Assembly (NCBI GenBank): GCA_958430865.1
Contig: CAUDNR010001335.1
Coordinates: 54,962 to 81,994 of the forward strand
Length of the DNA stretch: 27,033 nt
DNA from: Entrophospora sp. SA101
Lineage: Eukaryota > Glomeromycota > Glomeromycetes > Entrophosporales > Entrophosporaceae
Reading direction: 5' to 3'
Both the position numbers and the translations under genes were made by a program. Below the pieces are notes generated by a model that saw only the letters and a list, made by a program, of their open reading frames with translations, was not told the origin of the DNA and searched no databases. Below are positions 1 through 10,339 of this stretch, piece after piece (within the stretch, counting starts at the first letter, position 1; each line of letters starts with the position of its first letter).

Positions 1-577
1 TATATTGTGGGGAATATAATCATATTATTATTATATTTATATTATTTATAATCAAAGAAGTTATCTTTAAATTATGATCATATTTTTCGGAAGTCTATAA
101 GCTTCCATACAATATATATATTATATATATATTTATTTTCTTATGATTTATATTTATATTTTAAATTCAAACAAATTAAAATAACTTTTATATAATTTTA
201 CAACAATAAAATTATCAGTTCATTAACATTGTTAAATAAATATCTGAAAATTTTTAAATAACTGTGATAATTATTTGAACGTTTACAATCTTTGCTTTCA
301 AAATCGCAGTATTGGACCTATTATTTATTCTATTTAAACTATTAAAATAAATAAAAATGTATATTGAATGAAATTAAGAAATTATAATAATTTTGCATTT
401 CATCTACAAAAAAGCGCTTCTCATCTAACTTCCTAATCACCTCTCCATTTTTTAAAATTAATTTGGTGGTATATTAAACAGAATCTAGGCTATATGTGTT
501 ATTGGGTACAGATTTTTTGGTAACTGCAAAACCAGATAATTCAAATTAATAATGTAAATATAATTTCTGTAGATCAA

Positions 578-592
578 CCAATCATATTTAAG
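578..592 (+). promoter_or_regulatory. Possible CCAAT box and TATA-like site
   Basis: A CCAAT pentamer at 578-582 is followed directly by the AT-rich stretch ATATTTAAG, about 45 bases before the ATG at 637. The spacing fits a core promoter for the spliced ORF that starts there. In such AT-rich DNA both motifs can occur by chance. Confidence 0.25.
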
Positions 593-1005
593 CCCGTTCG
601 TTATGTTGATTTTTTATTTACTTTTTGTATTTTTGTATGGAAATTTACAATCTTTTAGTCAATCAATACCTTCTTCCTGAATGTCTTAATGCTGTGAAAT
701 ACCCTGGTAAAGTTTGTTCCTAATATGTGCTGATGTTCTTATGATTTATAACATAACCTATCACTTGTGATCATTTAGCCTTTTGGGAGAGTACAGACGA
801 GCCTTCACTCAAAAATTTTTTAGATTTTCGACTTTCTGCTGGCAATTTAAAAGACATGAAAACTGAGCATAATCACTACAATAACGAACTGAATGAAATC
901 AGTAAATTCTACACTGAAGTATCCGAGTCTGGACAAGAAGTGCTAGGGTGGAAAAAAGCTTTTAAGGCAAGTAAATTGTACATACTATTTTGGATTAGGA
1001 TCATG

Positions 1006-1185
1006 AGTACATCAACTACTCTACAACCCATCACGCTTGTAGTAGGAATGACTGCTTGTCTGTTGATGAGCTATACTCCACGAACCATCTTGAAACCCTT
1101 CATACCATTGAGTACATCAACTACTCTACAACCCGTCGCGCTTGTAGTAGGAACGACTGCTTGTCTGTTGGTGAGCTATACTCAA
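1006..1185 (+). repeat. Two direct repeats of about 75 bp, 105 bp apart
   Basis: The segment 1006-1080 recurs at 1111-1185 with only a handful of differences. The 105-bp period equals 35 codons, so both copies are read in the same frame of the surrounding ORF, giving STSTTLQP...VVG.TACLL.SYT twice. Each copy is richer in GC than its surroundings and contains an imperfect hairpin (CTACTCTACAA against TTGTAGTAG). Four of the differences are transitions; in three of them copy 2 has CpG where copy 1 has CpA or TpG. Confidence 0.75.
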
Positions 1186-1248
1186 TGGGCTTTGGGAACC
1201 ATAGTGCTCGTGAAAGATAGTTATTCAATAATTGAATACAATCTGGTA

Positions 1249-2010
1249 GTGATGTTAGCCGGCTTGAGCCAATCAAATTCCATTCTCAAAAATAATAAAA
1301 AATATTCATTCATTTGTAATGCCGCCAAAAAAGGAAAAGAAAACTAATGCACAAAATAAGCAATTAATTAGTTCCAACACTCATAGCAAAGCAAATTCTT
1401 GGTCTGGTGGGTCATTGCATAACAATATTAACAATGGGTTAAATAGCAGTAGTAATATTAATAGTATTAGTAGTGGTAGTAGCAATATTAATAATTGTAT
1501 TAGTAGCAGTAGTAGTAATAATCGCAGCAATGATAATAATAGTAGTAATGATAATAATAGTATTAATAATAATGAAACATTTGATTATGATAAGTTAAAT
1601 AGCAATAGTATTTGTAGTAATAATAATATTAATATACTGTTTTTGAGAGAAAATTATAAACTTTTTGATCAATAAGTTGATTAATTTTTTTAATTTTTAT
1701 ATTAATTAATTTTTTATTATGTTTTAATTGAATTTTTCAATAAGAATAGAATAAATAATTCATTTGATCAAATGTTAGCTGGCTAGAATTTTTTACCATA
1801 TTCATCAGCGTGAAAATGAATTTCTATATTAATACTAAAAATTTTTGGAAACAAAATTCTAATTGGCCAATTTAAATTTCACGCACAACGTTTAGTAAAA
1901 TAATAAAAAACCCCGATTTTTAATGAATTCATACAAAGTATTAGTATGTTATTTGTCTACTAAATTATTAGATAAAAAATTTATTCAAGTTCTTAGCCGG
2001 CTAACATCAC
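1249..2010. mobile_element. 762-bp MITE with 16-bp TIRs and TA target duplication
   Basis: The left end GTGATGTTAGCCGGCT (1249-1264) is repeated in perfect inverted orientation at 1995-2010, and each end is flanked by TA (1247-1248 and 2011-2012). A TA duplication is the mark of the Tc1/mariner/pogo superfamily. No transposase is visible; the interior holds a poly-N/S ORF and AT-rich DNA, so the element is non-autonomous. An internal near-copy of the terminus (ATGTTAGCTGGCT near 1773) suggests an older nested or rearranged end. It lies inside an ORF whose frame is restored on removal. Confidence 0.7.
1319..1675 (+). CDS. Low-complexity Asn/Ser-rich ORF inside the MITE
   Basis: An ATG at 1319 opens 118 codons. 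The first twenty or so residues are basic and polar (MPPKKEKKTNAQNKQ), followed by a long Asn/Ser tract built from AAT, AGT and AGC codons, and a short tail ending KLFDQ. There is no domain, signal or membrane segment. Tracts like this arise readily from trinucleotide expansion in AT-rich DNA. It lies wholly within the 1249-2010 element, so it may be the degenerate N-terminus of the element's lost transposase, or not a gene at all. Confidence 0.25.
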   Translation: MPPKKEKKTNAQNKQLISSNTHSKANSWSGGSLHNNINNGLNSSSNINSISSGSSNINNCISSSSSNNRSNDNNSSNDNNSINNNETFDYDKLNSNSICSNNNINILFLRENYKLFDQ

Positions 2011-2257
2011 TAATTGTTGTGACATCCATTGCAAAAACTGTTGGTATGACTTGTCTCTTGAAGGGATCTCAAGAGATACAAACATTTGTGTTATGGTAAG
2101 TCCATACATTAAACCTTTTCTTAAAACTGCTAAGCCTGCTCCTACTTCAATAACTCCAACTCCTACTGAAAAATGCCTGATAATAATGATTCTACCATTT
2201 CATTTAAAACGCGCGTCACTAAAGTTTCAAAGTGAGTGTCTAAAAATAATTTAACAG

Positions 2258-2869
2258 GTGCTCATATAAATGCAAAATCTCTTAAAGGGCAAGACATTAA
2301 TGTGATTTTTGGAATAGTCGGGACTCCATTAATTGAGGTAAAATAAAAGAATGCTTCATTTTTTTGGGGATAAGTGTACATTAAAATATTTACATTTCTG
2401 AAGGAATACGCTTTATAGGTTTTCATAATCAGTTATGGTGGATGAATATAACTAAAATTTACTCGATTTTTTAATTAAATTCCAATTATTTTCTTCCCTG
2501 CTGTGATAAGTATAATATTTTCTTTTTAAATATACATATTCATAAGAGTCTATATATAAAAACAATGTTTTCGTTATTAATTAGGTGTGCTTAGTGGTAT
2601 CAGTCCTGGTGTTGTACATGCAATGACAGGAATGGCAAGTGTAATGAACGCAAAAGTAAATTGTTGACCATTGTTGCTTCTTGGTAGTTCGTCGGATATT
2701 TACCAGAAAGGAATGGGTGCTTTCCAAGTTATATCAACCAAACAATAAATATTCAACAAGACCAACTAATCCAAAACAAATTCTAAATATCATTGACAAA
2801 GCTATAAAGTTTTTAAATTATGTCGAAGCTGAAACCATCGTGAAAATTTTTGGATTTAAATCTTTCTAA
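2258..2869 (+). pseudogene. HACL1: Decayed 2-hydroxyacyl-CoA lyase N-terminal region
   Basis: HACL1 is a peroxisomal ThDP enzyme that cleaves 2-hydroxyacyl-CoAs in alpha-oxidation. Four pieces of its ThDP-binding N-terminal domain lie in order here. 2258-2337 reads GAHINAKSLKGQDINVIFG then IVGTPLIEV and ends at a donor GTAAAA. Near 2401-2432 there is EGIRFIGFHNQ. 2585-2725 reads VCLVVS, then in another frame PGVVHAMTGMASVMNAKVNC, a stop, and PLLLLGSSSDIYQKGMGAFQ. 2741-2820 reads KYSTRPTNPKQILNIIDKAI. Visible damage: a frameshift inside the VSGPG motif, TGG changed to TGA in the NCWPLL motif, a frame change after GAFQ, loss of the GRPGP segment, and no PP-binding C-terminal half anywhere. The family match is from memory of the motif order and is strong because four conserved blocks are collinear. 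Confidence 0.75.
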
Positions 2870-3775
2870 ATAAGTTTGATGTCACGTGAAAATTGCATTT
2901 ATTATTTTATATACAATAAAAATAAAAAAGATTGTTTTTCTGTTTTTTACTAGCTCAAAGGAATATTTTTCACCCCACAAAAATCCAAGGAACATTTGAA
3001 TAATATGAAATTTTCATTTAACTAGCTAATTTACGCGGTTAAACTGATTTAATGATTTTCCCTGTTATCTTTTTCACACACACATGCAAGTCCCTACAAA
3101 ATAGGTCTTTTTGTTACAAGAAGCCATTTATTAATTACGAACTTACATTAATCTTTTATACGCGTCTAAATGATATTATCATATGATTAAAATCAACCCC
3201 ACACATGCATGTATTTAAAAAAAATAACCCAGCAATATCGAATCAATAATATTTAATATAAAAAAAATTTCTTTTTGGCATGGTTTTTATTTTATTAGCT
3301 TTAGTTTTTTACTTATAAAAAAAATAAAAAATATTTTTTTAAAAAGCTATAACGCTTAATAATCATTAAAATCATTATATGAAAAAAAAAATATTTCCAA
3401 AAAAAAAATTTTTTTTAAAGTTGTGGTGAAAAATGAAAATGAAGAAAAAAAAATTTTTTTTTGATTGCAATGATATACTACATGATCAAAAAAAATCAAT
3501 TAAGAAAAATGCTTTTTTTTTTTTTTGATATTTTTGTTGTGTGAGAATTTATTTTAAAATAAAAAAATCCCTCAAATGATAATAATTAAAATAAAAAAAA
3601 TTTTTGAAAAATATACAGAAAAATTGTTTTTTTTTAAATTAAAAGATTATTCATAAAATGATATCATTAATTATTAATATATATATATTAATTATATATT
3701 AATTAATATATTATATATGTTATACCCTACTATATCCTATATCACAATCATTACTATATATTTATAACAATATTT
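2870..3775. other. AT-rich spacer with homopolymer runs
   Basis: No gene is seen. The stretch is dominated by A and T runs, particularly 3240-3640, and by a TA/TTAA-rich palindromic patch at 3670-3720. It separates the HACL1 pseudogene from the stop codon of the convergent VMA12-like gene, so it must include that gene's 3' UTR and poly(A) site. A single site cannot be picked with confidence among many AATAAA-like words. Confidence 0.5.
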
Positions 3776-5407
3776 TTATAAAGTGTTTGATCTTCTGTTA
3801 TGAGAACGTCGAGATGATGATGTTGTAGTCGCTGCTGTAGTTGTGGTATTGTTAGTAGTAGCAGCTCTGTAATGGGATGTAGATGATGATCGTTTACGAG
3901 TTGTTGATGAAGGTATTTTACTGCGGTCTTTCTCTTTTCTGCTATTTTTATTATTATTGGTTGGAGAATCATAGCCTGTCAAGTATCTCATGTATAAGAA
4001 TGTTTCTGCGATACCCACAATAACACTGCCAGATAAAGCAAGTAATACACGCTATATAATTGGAGAGATGAAAATAAGCAGTATAATAAAATAAGTTTAG
4101 TTATTTATCATAATTATTGGCTGGCTATAAAACTGTAATTCATTATAAATATTCATTATTTACCATTCCAGTGTCACCAGTAATCGTTTGAGCAACATGA
4201 TAAACAGCTGCGAATACAGCAACAACGGTAAAGGTGATGTTGATGATGGCAGTGAGTTGACCACGAATACTTTGGAACTCCTCGGTATCAAGTAATTTAA
4301 AAGTCTCAACATCATAAGAAGAGGCAACTTTGCCAACCATACGAGCATATTCTTTATTGGCTTGTTCTGCTAATATTTTTTCTAATTTTGCAACCAATTC
4401 AGGACTCTAAATTATGTGTGTGACCGTGAGAGGGAGAATAATTGTTAATTGATTTGTTTTTATAATTGGTCATTTTTTAATGTTAATAAAAACTTTCTAA
4501 ATTAATTAATTAAAAAATTTTTTTATATATGTATTGTATATATATATATATATAAGTACCTTGACTTTTTCTTTACGAGGCTGTACATAAATTCCACTTC
4601 CAGTAAGCAATTCGTGTAACCAATAACTAGAAAGACCTGAATGAATTAGAAAATGGAAAAAATAGTAAATTATTAGTAAAATGGCGTTTTTTTTTCATGT
4701 GTACAACAAAGTAGATTAATTAGAAAGATGTGTGTGTTGTTTGTGTGAAAGAATAATTCTGGCTAATAAGAATTTTGCAAAATAGAAGAAAAAAAAAAAA
4801 GAAAAAATTTACAACAAATAAAAAGTTGACCTAAGAAATAACACTATTACTATTACTATTATAAAAAAATACCGGAAATTTTAAGAATATCCGAACATTA
4901 TTATTTTTTTTTTTTTTAAGAAAATCTTTCTAAAATGGGTTACTTGAAAAAACGAAATTCTTTTTGTGACGACATTTCGCGCCCTAATGGCAACTCGGAG
5001 AAATAAAATAAAAAAAAACCGGAATAATACGGGATATAGTGTGATAAGGACACCAAGATTTTCCAAATATAGTAAGAAGAAGTGTCAAATTTGAAATTTG
5101 ACATAAATAAATTCACAAAATAAACGGGTATTTATTATATAAAGTAAGAGTAATAATAATAATTAATTCTAATAATTAATTTACTAATATAATGATATTT
5201 CCTTTTTTTCTTACCAATTTCTCTGCCCAGTTTTCCATCACGACTCACTAAGAAGTTGGAAACCTCCTTGATAAGGTCCAATGGAATGCAAGCACTTGCT
5301 TTCAAATATGATCTCAAACGTTGTCTTGCTGATTCATCAAATTCTGGCGATTGTATAGCTTGATAGATTGCAGTTCTGATACGTTCTGTCAATACCAATA
5401 ATACCAT
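3776..5407 (-). CDS. VMA12: V-ATPase assembly factor, Vma12/Vph2 (TMEM199) family
   Basis: Members of this family sit in the ER membrane and help assemble the V0 sector of the vacuolar H+-ATPase. Four exons read on the minus strand: 5407-5215, 4636-4560, 4406-4164 and 4051-3776. All junctions are GT/AG and in phase, giving 262 aa. Residues 1-90 form the soluble part (RIRTAIYQAIQSPEFDE...; then HELLTGSGIYVQPRKEK). SPELVAKLEKILAEQ starts at 91, and the family core ETFKLLDTEEFQSIRGQLTA lies just before the first membrane helix (about 142-161). A second helix follows at about 173-191. This two-helix hairpin after a cytosolic domain is the family plan. The tail (about 200-262) is Ser/Thr/Arg-rich low complexity, making the protein longer than the roughly 210 aa of yeast and human members. 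Intron 1 is 578 bp, far longer than the rest. No neighbour in the window is functionally linked. Confidence 0.85.
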
Positions 5408-8269
5408 GTTTAAGAAGATTATAAAATTTTATAAAGAAAGTATATAATATTGTATGTAAATGTGAAAAAGTATGAGAATAATGAAAAGAATATAGAGAAG
5501 TGAGATTTATATTTTATAAAAATTTAAAAGTTTGGTTTTTGGTTCTTATAATAATTTTTGTCGTTACAATCGTGTAAATTTTTTTTATTTCGTTATTTCG
5601 TCACAAAAAAAATAATAAAGATGACTTAAAAAATCATAAATTTTAAATTTTAATTATATAATTTTTTTTCTTCCTAAAAATTTAAATAAAAATTTAGAGA
5701 AGAGGAGAGAATGTGGAAGAAAAAAAAAGATGGGAAAAACTCGTTATTTGAGTAAAATTATTTTTTTAAAAAAAAAGAGGATGAATTACTTTCAATATGT
5801 TATAAAATATGAAATTTATTTAATTATAAAAAAATTAAAAGAAATGAAAAAAAAATAAAATATGAGAAATAAAAAAAAAGACGTCGTAAAGAAACAAAGT
5901 TCTAAATTAAAGAAAATTCCTTACCTCTATCTCTATTTATATGTAAATATTTATACAATGATAATGGTGTTGTTATTTGTGGTTACGCTGACGCACGTTT
6001 TTAATTGATTTATATTGATTTTAGTTGTTGATATGTATTGATTTTTAATAATTGATTAATTTATATTAATATAATTACTATTATTATTATTTATTATTAA
6101 AATAATAAAAAACTTTTAAGAAAAAAAAAAAGTAAAAAAAGAAATTGTCAATAATAATAATAAATTAACATTAATTAAATTATAAATAAATTTTTTTTAA
6201 CCTTATGAAGATTTATTCAAATTCAAACAAAAAATGGTGAATTTACAAATTTAACGATAAAGTATAATAATGATGATTACGAAAATATATTATGAATTTT
6301 TTTAATAATGCATATAATTTTAGGTATTATTATTTGAAACTACAATATATAATATTATGTAGTAGGTTTACTTTATGTAGATATTCTATTATGCACATGC
6401 ACACTACAAATATGCGTGACACAATCAATACATACTGTGGCCAAAGATTATCGTAGTTAGTATTAATTATACATTGTATATTAATATGTATGCATGTTAA
6501 ATATTACAAAAAACGTGTTGCCATTAAAAGTAATGAAAATCAAAAACAAGGTGTCCAAACATGCATCATTACAGACAATTATTATATTATCATTTATGTA
6601 CGAAGGTGTGAATATATTATCATGAATGAATGAAAAAAACAAGACAATAGATATACAATATACATTCACAACTCTGAAAAATTCACCACTTTACTTGTTT
6701 CATCTTCATTCTATTCTTCTAATTTATACCAAACATATTGATGAAATGCAAATGATTTCCTTTTTTAATTATTTTATCTAGAAAAAATATCATATAAGGC
6801 TGAGTAAGAAGAATCATTATAATGCATATATTTGTTTGTTTTTTGATTTTTTTTTTGAGAGCTGGACCGAGTGGTTCAAAAATTAGATGATTTACATTGT
6901 ATTTTTATATTGTTCAAATTCTATATTCACATGAAAATTCATAAGTTTATATATATATAAAAAGAAGATCTACAAAAAATTTTTTTTCCTTTCTATCAGC
7001 CGATCGGATTTGTAATAACTATAAAACTTTAATTATTTTAAATTTGTTTCCCTAGTACCAGTGATATTTCATTAACTAACATTAAGATATTTTTTTACGA
7101 TAAGAAAATTCAGCAGGGGAAGTTATGATATAACCTATTTTACTTCGTCCGAGAAATTTAACGATGATAATCGCGGCGAACTTAGCGAATCCTGAATTTG
7201 TCTCATATATGTTATTATTATTCCATCACGGCCAGAGAAAATAGGATAAGCCTACCGGAAAATGCCTAGGTGCAAAAATCGCTTCATAAAAATCAATAAT
7301 AGTTCGCTTAAACCCAAATTTTTTTAATTAGTAGTTATATATTTCAAATATTTTTTTAAATATTAAAAATAACAAATAGGACTTTCCATTTTTTAAATAG
7401 TTTTGAATGAAATACCTAATATAGACCAATTTTGTCAATAATAAGACAAGAAAATTCATGGTGTTCACAACCCTAAATAGGGCTGGGAAAAAGTTGTTGT
7501 ATTTTCCCTTAAAAATTTTTTTCTAGTGCAGGTAAATTTCCAAAGTAAAAATGGAAATAATAAAAATTTTAAGAAAAATTTAAATTTTAAAGTTAATTGT
7601 TAACAATTTTTTTGATCATACATGGATCACACGATTGTTTTTAACCAATTAAATACCATTTTGTTAATTTTTACTCATTAATCTTGAAAATTATAAAAAA
7701 CATCACCAAAAATAAATTTGTCTTTTGCAATGATTATTAAAGGATTTGTAATTTGATTTTTTTTAACCAAGAATAAACAAGTTGTTTAAAAAATCAAATA
7801 ATAAAAAAACTGTTTATGAATTTTTTTGCAGGTTGTTGATTGGCCTCATTCTTGGTTTTTTGCTTCATTATAAAACCAACTCTGTGATATAAACCAAAAT
7901 AATCAATAAAATAGAGCCTAAAATAAAATGTAAATCAAACAAACTCACTAGTGATGAAAAATATTTAGAAGAAATTTGAATTCAAAAATAAAAAAACATT
8001 ACTTTGAATGTGAATAGTTCATGCATTTGATGAAACTTTTAAGGAACTAATTTAAAAAAAAAAGCCACAAGAATAAATAACAACTATTCCAAATTTTGTT
8101 TTTTCTTTTTTCCCAGTTGTGGAGTTCTCTGAAAATCACTTCCAAAAAAAAAAAATAAAATGAAATCTGATAGATTTAATAATACATGCAATCGCCACAG
8201 TGATTAATACAATTTCAATAAATTTCAAGGCCACGCACCCCCATGAAATTTAATTGCCTTATTAGAATA
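5408..8269. other. Long AT-rich spacer without a recognisable gene
   Basis: This holds the upstream region of the VMA12-like gene and about 2.8 kb of non-coding DNA. Points seen: a GTTACGCTGACGCACG patch at 5981-5996, unusually GC-rich for the area and possibly part of the promoter; many A/T runs at 5580-5880 and 6110-6200; a short tRNA-like A-box at 6863; and a patch of mixed composition at 7130-7310 with no long open frame on either strand. Nothing here supports a protein-coding gene. Confidence 0.5.
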
Positions 8270-8657
8270 CAGTGCAGGACATCTATAATGGTCAATAGTC
8301 CGAAACTTAAAATTTTAGAAGATCTTTCTAATTTAAGTAATCATATTCCTTTTATTGGAAAGATTGTCTGTATCACGGAAAATTTTTAAGCCGATCATCA
8401 ACCTTTTAGGAAACCACAAGGGAATATCATTCCGAAATTTTACAATTTACATATAGACATATATAAAATGTTCTAACTTTCAAGCCTTATAACTCAAAAC
8501 TTTTCTAATAAAATGAAAAAGTAAACCGATGGAAATGAAGCTTAGGTCTTTAGCTTTAATTTTATCGGTTTATTTTTTTTTTTAATTTTTTTAATAAGGA
8601 GTTATAAGCTTTTAAAATCATGTGATAATCATTGACCGTTATAGATGTCCTGCACTA
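8270..8657. mobile_element. 388-bp MITE with long TIRs and TA target duplication
   Basis: The left end CAGTGCAGGACATCTATAA (from 8270) is matched in inverted orientation by TTATAGATGTCCTGCAC near 8640-8656. The match continues inwards (ATGGTCAAT against ATTGACCGT), giving TIRs of about 27 bp with two or three mismatches. Both ends are flanked by TA (8268-8269 and 8658-8659), pointing to the Tc1/mariner superfamily. Inside, a second inverted pair (CCTTATAACTC near 8488 against GAGTTATAAG near 8600, and ACCGATGG against ATCGGT) would fold most of the right half into a hairpin. There is no coding capacity, so it is non-autonomous. Confidence 0.75.
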
Positions 8658-9289
8658 TAGTAATCAATATCCGTAAATTTCCAATAATCAAAGGCTACAT
8701 ATTGAATCATTTTTGTGTTTTTATCTTCAATAATTTTTATCTTTAACATTTCTTATTATTGTTTAGTACTAATAATAACAAATATATCAATCATTTGTTT
8801 AATGTCCACATTTTGATATTTAAGCTATTTTATAAAAAAAATAACAAAACCATATATGAAGTTGAAATGATCAAAATTGATTTTGACTTCCAAAAGGTTG
8901 AAATTATGTCATATCACTTATAATTTCTTAGAATAGTCTCAAAAAGAGGATTCAAATAATAGTATTTTAATGTTCATAGTAATTGCGCCAATAAATGTCA
9001 TGTTATTATAACTCATTAGACTCACCTCATTGAGAGAATTTGAATGGTAGTTATTTTATCTAATACTTAGATATTGACTGAGTTATAGAAATTTAAAGCT
9101 ATTGATTAACTTTTCAGTATGTTTTATTCAGTCTGTCATATGATGTAATCTTGACTTTTAATTTCAACTTTTGACCTCTCTCTCAGGTTGGAATATTTTG
9201 ACTTGGGGGTTTTAATTTTGATTCCATGTATATATTCAGAATCATAATTACAATCTTTTATTTCTCTTATGTTTTGCAAAAAAAAAAAA
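8658..9289. other. Spacer between the MITE and transposase debris
   Basis: AT-rich sequence with no supported gene. The ATG-initiated frame that begins near 9226 only becomes informative after about 9290, where transposase-like sequence starts. Confidence 0.4.
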
Positions 9290-9770
9290 CAATGGAAAAA
9301 AGATTTAGATTTATGTTAATAAATCTTTATCAGATGAAGAACATGAGGCTGAATCATCTAAATCAACAAGTGAAAAGACAAGAAACCCATGAAATAAAAG
9401 GACCTTCTATTGCTGGGACCATAATACACCCCTTGTCAAAAAAATTATTGACAGGAGCTGAAGAGCAGAGAAAACCAATTATTCAAAATTATTCAAAGGA
9501 TGAATACAGTATTGATGTACTGTTTATTATAGTTATGACTGAGCCAAAAATATACATGTACCACATTTAGATCAACAGGTGATTATCTTGATGCAAAGTC
9601 CATTTATTTGATGAACAAATTAATGATGTTACTGATGAAGATGAAATTATAGAAAAAGATCTTAATAGTATATCTTTGATGGAATTAGGAAATTATTTGA
9701 CAATGCTAGTAGATAAAATAAAAATAACGCTTGATTTTATTTTATTTAGTAATTTGTGGTTATTATGAAA
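9290..9770 (+). pseudogene. Degenerate BED/hAT-type transposase N-terminal remnant
   Basis: Broken frames read like the N-terminal part of a BED zinc-finger hAT transposase. One frame gives SDEEHEAESSKSTSEKT. A second gives GPSIAGTIIHPLSKKLLTG then NYSKDEYSID, resembling the CxxCxKxY segment with the cysteines lost. A third gives HVPHLDQQVIIL before stops. Further on, FDEQINDVTDEDEIIEKDL and SLMELGNYL are open in another frame. Frame switches and stops every 30-60 codons show decay. No terminal repeats were found around it. The family call is inference from segment order and composition, so it is tentative. Confidence 0.4.
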
Positions 9771-9946
9771 GTATTTCATGATTCCTGTGCAGATCAAATT
9801 AAATGTGATGGTAGTAGCTCTTGGTTGATAAAAAAATTCTATGAAAATATCTGAGATTTTTAGTGGGGAGGCATTGTCAAACAGTGCAATGGAGAGAGTA
9901 TGCTTATTTCACATATTTTTTATATTTTTTCAGAAGTTGCAGTATT

Positions 9947-10089
9947 ACAATAAAGAAAAATCTTGTTGTATTTCAATGAGGTTTTTATACCATTGGGTTT
10001 CTACAGTCATTAGAGATTCCACAATAAAGAAACAAATTTGTTGTGTTTTAAATGAATTTTTTTTATGCCATTGGTGTTTCTACAGCCAT
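9947..10089. repeat. Two imperfect tandem copies of a unit of about 70 bp
   Basis: A block beginning ACAATAAAGAAA and ending TTTCTACAGTCATTA (about 9947-10010) is followed almost directly by a second block with the same order of motifs, ending TTTCTACAGCCATTA (about 10020-10089). Both contain CTTGTTGTATTT/TTTGTTGTGTTT and CCATTGG. Short open frames across this area are carried by the repeat and are not evidence of a gene. Confidence 0.6.
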
Positions 10090-10339
10090 TAAAAGCTTTC
10101 CATAGCTCTAAATTATAATGTGTAATACTATCTTTCATGAAAATTTGGTGCCCATATCTATGAAAACAGAAGAGGAGTAGTGGTTTGAAAAACAGTATTA
10201 GTATTGTTAAGGTTGTTTGCCAAAACCTCTTAATGACTGCCAATACTCTAATAAACAATTAATGTGTAACATTTTGAAACTCTTCTATTTGATTTCTGGA
10301 GGAGTTTTGGCAAGCAACCATAAGTATAGTGCCAATCAT

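Larger units (their letters stand above)
637..2099 (+). pseudogene. Unrecognised spliced ORF split by a MITE
   Basis: I do not recognise the product. An ATG at 637 opens exon 1 (637-706, 23 codons plus one base), followed by GTAAAG. An acceptor CATTTAG ends at 778, and exon 2 continues in frame from 779 (phase 1; reads AFWESTDEPSLKNFLDFRLS) through the ATG at 856. The frame stays open through two 105-bp-spaced repeats (1006-1185) to the TA at 1247-1248, where a 762-bp element is inserted. If the element and one TA are removed, the frame runs on from 2013 for 28 more codons, reading IVVTSIAKTVGMTCLLKGS, to a TAA at 2097 that overlaps a good donor (ATG followed by GTAAGT at 2096). As it stands, the reading frame enters the element and stops at 1345-1347. 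The first part is hydrophilic and the repeat part hydrophobic. A broken gene is likelier than a functional one, but no homolog is known to me. Confidence 0.4.

Noticed and set aside
4987..5094. Basic 35-codon plus-strand frame inside intron 1 of the VMA12-like gene
   Set aside because: Too short, no recognisable motif, and located in an intron on the opposite strand.
6863..6921. tRNA-like A-box (TGGACCGAGTGG) and B-box-like GTTCAAATTC about 50 bases downstream
   Set aside because: The intervening sequence does not form anticodon and acceptor stems, and the B-box is imperfect. At best it is a degraded tRNA or SINE head.
7130..7310. Patch with more G and C than its surroundings, first taken for an exon
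   Set aside because: No frame on either strand stays open long enough or shows family motifs, and the GCGAACT/AGTTCGC pair is only 7 bp.
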